NCBI GenBank assembly: GCA_030146445.1
Contig: JASLBT010000362.1
Span: 1 to 15,042, forward strand
Length of the DNA: 15,042 nucleotides
Source: Segetibacter sp.
GTDB lineage: Bacteria > Bacteroidota > Bacteroidia > Chitinophagales > Chitinophagaceae
Reading direction: 5' to 3'
Every line of letters begins with the position of its first letter. Positions within the stretch are counted from its first letter, which is position 1. The translations under genes were made by a program, and so were the position numbers. The notes under the pieces are model-generated. The model ran no database searches and was not told the origin of the DNA. It saw nothing but the letters and a program-made list of their open reading frames with translations. Positions 1 through 7,144 of the stretch are shown piece by piece.

Positions 1-1
1 A

Positions 2-79
2 TCACCTTATTTTGGCGGCTATATGGATGGCGCTGTTTACAGCGGCCTGCGTGCTGCGACAAGCATTCTTAATAACTAA
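2..79 (+). CDS. Flavin monoamine oxidase-family protein, C-terminal end only (partial)
   Basis: The first 79 bases read, in one open frame, as the last 25 residues of a protein ending with TAA at 77-79. The visible peptide includes GGYMDGAVYSGLRAA. This matches the C-terminal FAD-binding signature of the flavin-containing amine oxidase / FAD-dependent oxidoreductase superfamily, where a GY-x-(D/E)-GA-x-x-SG-x-x-AA stretch contacts the flavin. The rest of the gene lies outside the window, so substrate and pathway cannot be inferred. The frame, the stop and the motif are seen directly; the family assignment rests on this short motif alone. Confidence 0.7.
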   Translation, partial: SPYFGGYMDGAVYSGLRAATSILNN

Positions 80-322
80 AATGAGCTTGTTAAAAACCGC
101 ATACTTATGCAAATACATCAGTTCAGATGTCGGCGTGGGTACGTCCAGGTCTTTTCCCAATTGCACCACCTAGCCCGTTAATGCATCCACTTCTGTTTTA
201 ACGCTCCTGTACTCACCTGCGTTTACGGCAAAACGAGCGCTTTCAACTACAATAAGGCGAAGGTCGGCGGGATCATGGAAATTGATAGCACTCGAAGCAT
301 TGCTTTGGTGAAAATCGGCTTC
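80..322 (-). pseudogene. Ketopantoate reductase-like (PanE/ApbA) C-terminal relic with an in-frame stop
   Basis: Read on the minus strand from 322 down, the DNA encodes a coherent protein tail interrupted by one TAG (complement of 170-172). Before the stop comes RFAVNAGEYRSVKTEVDALT; after it, in the same frame, comes VVQLGKDLDVPTPTSELMYL. The combination (K)TE-x-DAL-x-G, then VV-x-LG, then VPTP resembles the C-terminal substrate-binding helices of 2-dehydropantoate 2-reductases. A stop at 323-325 closes the frame upstream and no start codon context is visible, so the N-terminal NADP-binding half is missing. The downstream frame has no stop before running into the convergent amine oxidase 3' end, so the original stop seems lost. 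Frame continuity across the TAG is seen; the family is a motif-level judgement and another dehydrogenase family is possible. Confidence 0.45.
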
Positions 323-360
323 TTACAAACTAACGAGACGAACCGTTACTTACGAAAACA

Positions 361-396
361 AAAAAGCCTTCAAGTTCGACAACTTGAAGGCTTTTT
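361..396 (-). terminator. Strong intrinsic terminator downstream of tRNA-Lys
   Basis: A perfect 16-bp stem (arms 361-376 and 381-396) with a CGAC tetraloop. On the minus strand a GC-containing stem is followed by a run of T, the classic Rho-independent form, and it starts about 10 nt past the 3' end of the tRNA. The plus-strand side also ends in eight T, so it could act in both directions. Confidence 0.85.
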
Positions 397-406
397 TTTC
401 GTTCTG

Positions 407-479
407 TGATCCCGCTGGGACTCGAACCCAGGGCCCATACATTAAAAGTGTATTGCTCTACCAACTGAGCTACGGAATC
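407..479 (-). tRNA. tRNA-Lys (anticodon UUU)
   Basis: The minus strand folds as a 73-nt cloverleaf. The acceptor arms GATTCCG and CGGGATC pair with one G-U. The D stem is GCTC/GAGC around an AGTTGGTA loop. The anticodon stem ATACA/TGTAT encloses the loop CTTTTAA, giving anticodon TTT (lysine). The T arm is CTGGG-TTCGAGT-CCCAG. The discriminator base is A and the terminal CCA is not fully encoded (ACA follows). It lies alone between its own promoter and a terminator, so it appears to be a single-gene transcription unit. Confidence 0.95.
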
Positions 480-525
480 GCTTCATTCTGGTTTATCAGA
501 ACTACCCTGTTTTTATTAGGGAGTG

Positions 526-557
526 CAAAAATACAGGCTACATAACTACCACCCAAA
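526..557 (-). promoter_or_regulatory. Bacteroidota-type promoter for tRNA-Lys
   Basis: On the minus strand a TTTG (complement of 554-557) is followed after 20 nt by TATTTTTG (complement of 526-533). This fits the known Bacteroidota sigma-70-type consensus TTTG-N19 to 21-TAnnTTTG. Transcription would begin around 520, giving a leader of roughly 40 nt before the mature tRNA 5' end at 479. The match is seen; promoter function is inferred. Confidence 0.6.
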
Positions 558-644
558 TTTTTTAAAAGATTTTATTTTCCGCTATTTCCCATTCATGCTT
601 AATCTCGAACAAGTCGTTTATTTTTACCACCTCAAACGTAGCGT

Positions 645-1451
645 ATGGCCTATTTTACCAATAAGGTAGTTGTTGTAACCGGCGGAAGTGAAGGCATTGG
701 CAAAGCATTGGTCGACCTGCTGCTGGAGCGTGGAGCAAGGGTGGCCACCTGTGGCAGAAACTACGATAAGCTTTACCTTCTCCAAACGATTCATACCCGA
801 AGCCAACTCCACATCTTTGCGGCTGATGTGAGCATTGAACATGAATGCCGGAGTTTTATTGAGTCGACAATTGCTACTTTTGGTACCATCGATATACTCA
901 TCAACAACGCAGGCATCTCCATGCGCGCCCTGTTCAAGGAACTTGAACTCGAAACCATCCGGAAACTAATGGATGTAAATTTCTGGGGCACCGTTTATTG
1001 CACCCGGTACGCCCTCCCAGAAGTCATCAAAAATAAGGGTACCATTGCCGGCATTTCCTCCGTTGCCGGTTTCCGTGGCTTGCCGGGAAGAACAGGCTAT
1101 AGCGCAAGTAAGTTTGCAGTCACCGGCTTCCTCGAAGCGCTCCGCCTCGAACTGATGGGCGAAGGGGTAAATGTGATGTGGGTGTACCCCGGCTTTACAT
1201 CCAGCAACATCAGGAATGCAGCCTTAAACAAAGAAGCGCAGCCCCAGGGCGAAAGCCCCATGGACGAAGGTAAAATGATGACCGCGGCAGAATGTGCCGG
1301 CCACATACTTGATGCCATCTCAAAAAGAAAAAGAACGCTTTTACTCACCTCAATTGGCAGGCAAACTTATGTGCTGGCCAAATACTTTCCGGCGCTTGCC
1401 GATAGGCTGATAAAGAAGTTCTACTTCAAAAGGGGCAAGCTCGTTAAGTAG
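645..1451 (+). CDS. SDR-family NAD(P)-dependent oxidoreductase
   Basis: A 268-residue classical short-chain dehydrogenase/reductase. The N-terminal Rossmann glycine motif TGGSEGIG is at residues 12-19 and the structural NNAG at 87-90. The catalytic set is Asn112, Ser139 (in GISSVAG), Tyr152 and Lys156 (YSASK). A PG-x-x-x-S cofactor/substrate loop follows (WVYPGFTSSNIR). The C-terminal tail is basic (FYFKRGKLVK). Such enzymes reduce or oxidise a carbonyl or alcohol group with NAD(P)H in the cytosol, sometimes at the membrane; the substrate cannot be read from the sequence. The TGGS-x-GIG motif and the long basic C-terminus also occur in lipid-acting SDRs such as 3-ketodihydrosphingosine reductases, but this is only a suggestion. 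The ATG at 645 is chosen because the Rossmann strand follows at once; no Shine-Dalgarno is visible, as is usual in Bacteroidota. It looks monocistronic, with 266 bp to the next gene. Confidence 0.93.
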   Translation: MAYFTNKVVVVTGGSEGIGKALVDLLLERGARVATCGRNYDKLYLLQTIHTRSQLHIFAADVSIEHECRSFIESTIATFGTIDILINNAGISMRALFKELELETIRKLMDVNFWGTVYCTRYALPEVIKNKGTIAGISSVAGFRGLPGRTGYSASKFAVTGFLEALRLELMGEGVNVMWVYPGFTSSNIRNAALNKEAQPQGESPMDEGKMMTAAECAGHILDAISKRKRTLLLTSIGRQTYVLAKYFPALADRLIKKFYFKRGKLVK

Positions 1452-1717
1452 TATGTGCTTTGCAAAGGCATGCACAAGCCATCTTTCCCAAATGTGCATA
1501 CATCCTGCCGGTAGGTTTATTTACGCACAACACCTTAATCTTGCCATCTGCACGTCGAAATTTGCGATCGCTTTGCATTGTATTTGGCCGGTTCATTTTT
1601 TAATCCACGGCACTAAGCGAGATCGTAACGCTATAACAAATGCCGGCTGAATAAGCCACCACCCTACTTCTCTGCTTAGTATCCAATAGCGTTTATCAAT
1701 TCACATTGAACTTACGT

Positions 1718-2545
1718 ATGCCTATCATTACACTTACAACAGATTTTGGCCAGCAGGACTACCTCGTTGCTGCGGTAAAGGGCCAATTGTATAGTGCGAA
1801 CAGAAATCTTACTATTGTCGACATATCACACCAACTTTCTTCATTTAACTACCCGCAGGCCGCATATTTTTGCGACAGCGCATTCAGGTATTTTCCGTCC
1901 GACACTATACATGTCATCCTTGTAAACATGTTCGACGATAAACCAACCCGTATGTTGCTGGCCTGTCACAACGAACAATATATTGCCTGTGCCGATAACG
2001 GCCTGCTCACGATGATTGCAGATGGCACCCCTTCGGAGGTGGTGGCCTTACCTTTACCCGAAAGTATGCTGCCAACAACGCTTACCTGTACAATGGTAAT
2101 TGCAAACGCTGTTCAGGAAATTGTACAGGGAAACACGCTCAAACATATCGGGAAGCCGGTCAATTCGATCGTTGAAAAACTAAGGCTTAAGTATGTGAAC
2201 AGTCCTACAACCATGGAAGGCCAGATCCTGTACATCGATAATTTTGAAAACGTTATTGTAAACATCACCAAAGACGATTTCGACAGGGAAAGAAATGGCC
2301 GATCTTTCAAGATTGTTTTCAAACGCGATGAGGTGATCGATACCATCAGCGAATCGTATGCCGACGTACAACAAGGTGAGAAAGTGGCTTTTTTTAACTC
2401 CGCAGGTTACCTCGAAATAGCAATCAACAAAGGCAATGCAGCGGGCCTGTTCGGGCTGCAGGGGTTTTCGGAAGCGATGCAGAAACAAAGTATTGCTTTA
2501 CAGAATAAATGGTTTTACCAGACCGTAAAAATATTCTTCGAGTAA
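1718..2545 (+). CDS. SAM hydrolase / SAM-dependent halogenase-fold protein (DUF62)
   Basis: A 275-residue protein of the S-adenosylmethionine hydroxide adenosyltransferase (DUF62) family, whose characterised members split SAM to adenosine and methionine; related chlorinases and fluorinases use halide. The N-terminus has the family TTDFG (7-11), VKG and VDISH (34-38), and the middle ADNGLLT (92-98). The C-terminal domain has YIDNFENVIVNI and the NSAGYLEIAINKGNAAGLFG-type nucleoside-binding block. The ATG at 1718 is preferred over the in-frame TTG at 1706 because homologues start right before the first beta strand. The usual VDPGVG-x-x-R block reads VNMFDDKPTR and the usual TFHGRD segment reads TLTCTM, so the catalytic Asp and His of the archaeal enzyme seem replaced; activity is therefore uncertain. 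It is the first gene of a likely three-gene operon, its stop overlapping the next start. Confidence 0.88.
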   Translation: MPIITLTTDFGQQDYLVAAVKGQLYSANRNLTIVDISHQLSSFNYPQAAYFCDSAFRYFPSDTIHVILVNMFDDKPTRMLLACHNEQYIACADNGLLTMIADGTPSEVVALPLPESMLPTTLTCTMVIANAVQEIVQGNTLKHIGKPVNSIVEKLRLKYVNSPTTMEGQILYIDNFENVIVNITKDDFDRERNGRSFKIVFKRDEVIDTISESYADVQQGEKVAFFNSAGYLEIAINKGNAAGLFGLQGFSEAMQKQSIALQNKWFYQTVKIFFE

Positions 2546-2841
2546 TGCTCATACGAATAGTAAAAATGACCTTTAGGGCAGATGCCATCAACCTCTTTAC
2601 CGAGCTTTTCGAAAGTCGCAAACACCTGATCAGGAATTTCAAGGGCTGCAATCACCTGGAACTTTGGCAGGATAAATCTGATAGTCGCGTGTTCTTTACG
2701 TATAGTATTTGGGACCAGCCCGAAAGCCTGGAGAATTATCGTACGTCGCACTTTTTTGATGAGACCTGGCAGCAGACCAAAAAGTTGTTCGACGCAAAAC
2801 CCGAAGCGTGGTCCATCAATCAACTCACCGTAATGCAATAG
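2545..2841 (+). CDS. Antibiotic biosynthesis monooxygenase (ABM) domain protein
   Basis: A 98-residue protein starting at an ATG that overlaps the previous stop (TAATG, 2543-2547), a typical translational-coupling arrangement; this start is preferred over longer in-frame ones inside the upstream gene. The layout is that of a dimeric alpha+beta barrel of the ABM/YgiN type: an N-terminal strand (MLIRIVKMTF), a helix with LFTELFESRKHLI, FKGCNHLELWQD, a central strand FFTYSIWDQPESLENYRTS, then FFDETWQQTKKLFDAKPEAW. Members include quinol monooxygenases and heme-degrading enzymes, but most are uncharacterised and this one has no residue set that assigns a substrate. The plsC-like gene follows after 32 nt on the same strand. 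Confidence 0.85.
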   Translation: MLIRIVKMTFRADAINLFTELFESRKHLIRNFKGCNHLELWQDKSDSRVFFTYSIWDQPESLENYRTSHFFDETWQQTKKLFDAKPEAWSINQLTVMQ

Positions 2842-2873
2842 CGGTTAACTTTATCCCAATCCCTTTTCTGCTG

Positions 2874-3668
2874 ATGAAATTTTTGTTGAAACCCATACAA
2901 TGGATATACTGCGTTTATGGCTTACTAACGTTTGTCGCGATAATGATTGTCGCACTTCCTTTCGTAGTCATTGCTTCATTTTTTGGAAAAATTAATGGCG
3001 GCAACTTCATCTATAAAGTTTGCAAGGCATGGGGTGTAGTTTGGTATGCACTCGTGGGTGTATGGCACCAAAACATTTACGAAAGGCCTCACGACACCAA
3101 CGAACATTTCATTTTCGTAGCCAACCACATTTCGTACATGGATATACCCGCAACTATCATGTGTATGAACCAACCGGTACGGGTATTGGGCAAGTACGAG
3201 ATGGTTAAATTTCCGGTGTTTGGTTACATTTATAAGTGTGCGGTGATTACAGTCGATCGCAGCAGTTCTGAGCGTCGTGCAAAAAGTGTCCGGCAATTGA
3301 AAGCTGCACTTCGAAAACACATTTCCATATTCATCTTTCCCGAAGGAACGTTCAACGAGACCGGGGCGCCGCTCAAAGATTTCTTTGATGGCGCATTTCG
3401 AATCGCGATCGAAACACAAACACCCATTAAGCCACTCTTGTTTATCGATGCGGTTGACCGGCTTCATTATCGAAGCATCTTTAACCTTACCCCCGGTCCG
3501 AACAGGGTCGTTTACCTCGAAGAAGTTCCCGTTGAAAACCTTACTATGCACGATCTTCCCCAGCTGAAAAAAAAGGTTTACGCTATCATGGAAGCGGGAC
3601 TTCGAAGGTATCGCAACTATCCCACGGTTGAAGTTCCGGGTGCCACCGGGCCGAACCAAAACGTTTAA
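2874..3668 (+). CDS. 1-acyl-sn-glycerol-3-phosphate acyltransferase (PlsC family)
   Basis: A 264-residue membrane acyltransferase. A long hydrophobic N-terminal segment (about residues 9-36) anchors it in the inner membrane. The catalytic HX4D motif is NHISYMD (His85, Asp90), followed by the glycerophosphate-binding FPEGTF (155-160) and a downstream P-I-K-P-L segment (motif IV-like). Family members transfer an acyl chain from acyl-ACP or acyl-CoA to lysophosphatidic acid, making phosphatidic acid; some Bacteroidota paralogues act on other lipids such as aminolipids. The ATG at 2874 is chosen over an upstream in-frame GTG (2808) lying inside the previous gene, because MKFLLKPIQWIYC gives a normal N-terminus. 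It closes the apparent operon begun by the SAM-hydrolase homologue. The C-terminal tail (PTVEVPGATGPNQNV) looks unstructured. Confidence 0.92.
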   Translation: MKFLLKPIQWIYCVYGLLTFVAIMIVALPFVVIASFFGKINGGNFIYKVCKAWGVVWYALVGVWHQNIYERPHDTNEHFIFVANHISYMDIPATIMCMNQPVRVLGKYEMVKFPVFGYIYKCAVITVDRSSSERRAKSVRQLKAALRKHISIFIFPEGTFNETGAPLKDFFDGAFRIAIETQTPIKPLLFIDAVDRLHYRSIFNLTPGPNRVVYLEEVPVENLTMHDLPQLKKKVYAIMEAGLRRYRNYPTVEVPGATGPNQNV

Positions 3669-3934
3669 CATCTACCATGTAGGAAAATTTTTTGGTGACC
3701 GGCAGTAAACCATCGATTGGGCGATGGTTGCGACGCTCCGTTCAACTGAAGCGCATTGGGGAACAACCGCTAACCAACCACTTTTTGCAAATGCTCCGCG
3801 GGCACGAATCACGAGACAGCAGGGAGAATTTTCGCTACCGGCAATTGCTTCAAGATAACTTCTTTTTGGAAAAACCTGATCATAAGCTAAAGCTTTATAT
3901 CTTATGTGGATTGGCTTTAAATTCGCGTTCACCC
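3669..3934. other. Intergenic region upstream of priA
   Basis: 266 bp between the acyltransferase and the preferred priA start. The priA frame stays open back to a GTG at 3692, but that translation shows no conserved feature and resembles non-coding sequence. No convincing TAnnTTTG promoter or hairpin terminator was found. Confidence 0.5.
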
Positions 3935-6472
3935 ATGACAGCTCCCGATAACAACCCAAGCCTGTTTTCCGATGACCTCGCAGCAGAGTCGCCATCCACC
4001 ATTGAAACGGCGCCTGATCGTGAGCCGCAAATGTTTGCGGAAGTGATTATCCCGCTGGCGTTACCAAAAAATTACACCTGGTCGGTTCCCGCCCAATTTT
4101 ACCAAAGCATTCGAACCGGTAGCCGTGTAGAAGTTGTATTGGGCAAACATAAGCGCTATGCTGGTATTGTAAAAACAATACATCACCAAAAACCTGCGGC
4201 ATTTCAACCAAAAGAATTGTTGAATGTGCTCGACAGCGATCCGCTTGTATTTGACCATCAGCTCGCATTATGGAAGTGGATCGCAGAATACTACATGTGC
4301 AGCGAAGGTGAGGTGATGCAGGCTGCCCTTCCCTCCCATCTAAAGCTCTCCAGTGAAACCATACTGAGCTTCAACGAAGCGTTTGGCGACGATTTCAACG
4401 GCATGTCCGACGAAGAGTTTCTCGTAAGTGAGGCCCTTCTGATCAAAAAGGAACTGCGCCTCAGTGAGGTCCAGGAAATCCTCGACGTGTCCCATGTTTA
4501 TCCGATCGTCAAAAAGCTTATCGAAAAGGGTGTTTGTGTAGTATGGGAAGCACTAAAGGACAAGTACCGCGAGAAGATGGAGACCTATGTTGTACTCAAT
4601 CCAACCTACAACAACGAGGAGCAACTTGCCGGGCTACTCAACAACTGGAGCCGCGCTCCCAAGCAAATGGAGCTCTTACTGGCTTACCTGCACCTCATAA
4701 AGACGGTGGGCGAAGTCACCCAGTCAGACCTGTTGAAGAAGTCAAACGCCTCGCCGGCGCAACTCAAAGGGTTAACAGACAAAAACATTCTTTTTCTCGA
4801 GAAACGTTCTGCCGAACGGATACACAGCCTGCCGAAAGACGTGACCATCGATTTTGAACTATCAAATGCGCAATTGCTGGCTGCCGATGAGGTATTGAAC
4901 GTTTTTAATGACAAAGTAGTTTGCTTACTCAAAGGGGTAACGGCAAGTGGCAAAACCCAGATCTACATCAAGCTGATTGAGCAATTCATTAAGTCGGGTG
5001 ACCAGGTGCTGTATATGCTTCCGGAGATCGCACTCACTGCACAGATCGTTCGCCGTCTGCAAAAACACTTTGGTGGTTTTATTACCATCTATCATTCTAA
5101 GTTCAATCCAAACGAGCGCGTAGAAATCTGGAATAAGATAAAATCCGGCGAAACAAAGGTCATCCTTGGTGCAAGGTCTTCATTGTTCCTGCCCTTTAAA
5201 AAGTTGGGTTTGGTAATCGTTGATGAAGAGCACGATCCCTCGTTTAAACAACAGGAACCTGCACCGCGGTACCACGCAAGGGATGCGGCCATCTATTATG
5301 CCTCCTTGTTTAATGCTAAGGTCTTGCTCGGCAGTGCAACCCCGTCAATCGAAAGCTATTATAACTGCCAGTCGGGCAAATATGGACTCGTGTCACTAAC
5401 GGAACGTTTTGGAAACGTAAAGATGCCCGAGATTGAGCTGGTTGATGTTAAGACTGTAATAACCAAAGACCGCAGTAAGGTGATCTTATCTCCGCGGCTG
5501 ATTGAAGCAATCACCGGTTCGCTGCAGCAGGAGAAGCAGGTTATCCTTTTTCAGAACCGGCGCGGCTATTCACCTTACCAGATTTGTGGCACCTGCGGCT
5601 GGATACCACAGTGTGAAAACTGCGACGTAACACTAACATTCCACAAAGCAAAGAACAAGCTTCAATGCCATTACTGCGGCACCACCTACCCGGTCATCCT
5701 TACTTGTGCAGCATGCGGCAGCCACAATTTTATGCAGAAGAATTTTGGCACCGAAAAGATTGAAGAAGCACTAACCGAAGCTTTCCCACAGGCAAGGATC
5801 GCACGTATGGATTACGACAGCATAAAAGGTAAACACGATCATGATGCGCTGATCAAATTGTTCGAACAAAAGAAGCTGGACATACTTGCCGGAACACAGA
5901 TGGTGGTAAAAGGTCTCGATTTCGAACACGTGAACCTGGTGGGTATCATCGACGCCGATGGCATACTAAACTTTACGGATTTCAGGGTAAATGAAAGGGC
6001 TTTCCAGTTAATGGAGCAGGTCAGCGGCCGGGCCGGTCGCAGGGACGAACAAGGCAAGGTGCTCATCCAGGTAAACAATGTAAAGCACCCGGTGCTGCAA
6101 TTTGTAAAGGATCATGATTATGAATCCATGTACAGGTTTGAGATCGAAAACCGGAGAAATTTTTCGTACCCGCCATTTACAAGGATCATTCAACTGACCA
6201 TCAAGCATAAAGAAAAGGTAGTTGCAGAAGAGGCAGCAAACATCATGTCGCGGGCGCTTATGGCTAATTACGCGAACTACCTCAGTGGGCCCGCAGAACC
6301 TGTCGTTAGCCGGGTACGTAACCAATACCTTATGGAGCTACTACTAAAGCTGCCAAAAGAAGCGCCGTTGATCCACCAATGTAAAAGGGATATCCTGCAG
6401 CAACAAGCCATCATCCAATCGAATAAGCGTTACCGGCAGGTGCACATTATTGCCGACGTTGACGCGGTTTAG
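3935..6472 (+). CDS. priA: Primosomal protein N' (replication restart helicase PriA)
   Basis: A superfamily 2 3'-to-5' DNA helicase that recognises stalled forks and reloads the replicative helicase. From the ATG at 3935 it has 845 residues. After a polar stretch (about 1-32) comes the 3'-end-binding domain (MFAEVIIPLALPKNYTWSVP, from about 33), a winged-helix region, then the helicase core with Walker A GVTASGKT (334-341) and DEEH (430-433). Eight zinc-binding cysteines follow in four pairs (551/554, 560/563, 578/581, 591/594). Motifs GTQMVVKGLDFEHV and SGRAGR mark motifs V and VI, and a C-terminal domain ends at 6472. A second plausible start is the ATG at 4031, which removes the polar extension and gives 813 residues; the GTG at 3692 is unlikely. 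All key residues are present. Confidence 0.97.
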   Translation: MTAPDNNPSLFSDDLAAESPSTIETAPDREPQMFAEVIIPLALPKNYTWSVPAQFYQSIRTGSRVEVVLGKHKRYAGIVKTIHHQKPAAFQPKELLNVLDSDPLVFDHQLALWKWIAEYYMCSEGEVMQAALPSHLKLSSETILSFNEAFGDDFNGMSDEEFLVSEALLIKKELRLSEVQEILDVSHVYPIVKKLIEKGVCVVWEALKDKYREKMETYVVLNPTYNNEEQLAGLLNNWSRAPKQMELLLAYLHLIKTVGEVTQSDLLKKSNASPAQLKGLTDKNILFLEKRSAERIHSLPKDVTIDFELSNAQLLAADEVLNVFNDKVVCLLKGVTASGKTQIYIKLIEQFIKSGDQVLYMLPEIALTAQIVRRLQKHFGGFITIYHSKFNPNERVEIWNKIKSGETKVILGARSSLFLPFKKLGLVIVDEEHDPSFKQQEPAPRYHARDAAIYYASLFNAKVLLGSATPSIESYYNCQSGKYGLVSLTERFGNVKMPEIELVDVKTVITKDRSKVILSPRLIEAITGSLQQEKQVILFQNRRGYSPYQICGTCGWIPQCENCDVTLTFHKAKNKLQCHYCGTTYPVILTCAACGSHNFMQKNFGTEKIEEALTEAFPQARIARMDYDSIKGKHDHDALIKLFEQKKLDILAGTQMVVKGLDFEHVNLVGIIDADGILNFTDFRVNERAFQLMEQVSGRAGRRDEQGKVLIQVNNVKHPVLQFVKDHDYESMYRFEIENRRNFSYPPFTRIIQLTIKHKEKVVAEEAANIMSRALMANYANYLSGPAEPVVSRVRNQYLMELLLKLPKEAPLIHQCKRDILQQQAIIQSNKRYRQVHIIADVDAV

Positions 6473-6490
6473 CATTGGCATCCTTGTCTA

Positions 6491-6506
6491 GCCTGAATCT
6501 TCAGGC
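6491..6506. repeat. Short palindrome after priA
   Basis: GCCTGAA and TTCAGGC form a 7-bp perfect stem around a 2-nt loop, 19 nt after the priA stop. A stable hairpin is possible, but no T-run follows on the plus strand, so an intrinsic terminator is not supported. Confidence 0.4.
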
Positions 6507-6518
6507 CTGCACTGTTCT

Positions 6519-6760
6519 AATGATGAACTATGAATGATGGGCTGTTCGCGAGTTATTATTACGACGAAGGGGATCTCTTTTAGAATGATGAAGTATGAAC
6601 TATGAATGGTCGTGAACTTTGATTCTGAGGAACGAGGAATCTCTTTTCGGAATGATGAACGATCAATGATGGGCTGTTCGGGTACTTTCATTTCGGGCAG
6701 GAGGAATACTTCAGGGATGATGAAGTATTTAATTAAGTGAAGGGAACGGTCATCTTCTAT
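6519..6760. repeat. Degenerate tandem repeat, about 65-67 nt per unit
   Basis: AATGATGAA recurs at 6519, 6584 and 6651, and as GATGATGAA at 6716, giving periods of 65, 67 and 65 nt. Units 1 and 3 also share ATGATGGGCTGTTCG, and units 1 and 2 share ATCTCTTTT near the end (ATACTTCAG in unit 3). The fourth unit decays after its first 15 nt or so. Units differ at many positions, so the array is old or diverging. Confidence 0.75.
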
Positions 6761-6789
6761 GTGCTTGCCTATGTTTCTATGCCTATGTC
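6758..6789 (-). repeat. ACATAGG-type octamer cluster, minus orientation
   Basis: The plus strand reads CTATGTG, CCTATGTTT, CTATG, CCTATGTC in close succession. The complement is a run of ACATAGG/CATAG words, the reverse orientation of the cluster at 7145-7180. Confidence 0.6.
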
Positions 6790-7144
6790 GTGGCGACACC
6801 AAGCACGTTTTTAGCCTGCTTGTAGTGAAACATCGGCACACAAAACACCAAGCCGCGAAGATTTGCAATCAACTGACTTTGTAAATCAAATGGATCTAAG
6901 TTAGTCTGGTCATTCTCCTTGCTAAGCCATAAGTCTTAAACCTGCTAAAGGAAGTAAATGCCGTACAAGAGTGCGACGCAACGATGCCGAAAAGGGTTCG
7001 TCCTGTTGGGTCCAAAAAAAACCTTTTTCACGTAGGAGATACAACAACCAGGTTAAATCTTGAACACTGCCCGGTCTCAAGTGTAATTGCCCGAAGCTTG
7101 TCTTCCTATTACGCGTTGTTCAACTTCGAGAAAAGCAGATTTAC

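Noticed and set aside
1453..1650. 65-residue plus-strand open frame after the SDR gene
   Set aside because: Cysteine- and histidine-rich composition without any motif, and no promoter or start context; treated as intergenic.
2976..3671. 231-residue open frame antisense to the acyltransferase
   Set aside because: The sense strand encodes a clear PlsC protein with intact motifs; the antisense product shows no family signature.
3692..3934. PriA starting at the GTG at 3692
   Set aside because: It adds 81 residues that match no PriA feature; ATG starts at 3935 or 4031 fit the family better.
6488..6868. 126-residue minus-strand open frame
   Set aside because: It translates the tandem repeat array; its repeated EQPII(D/H)-x-SS and KEIP words come from the DNA repeats, and no domain is visible.
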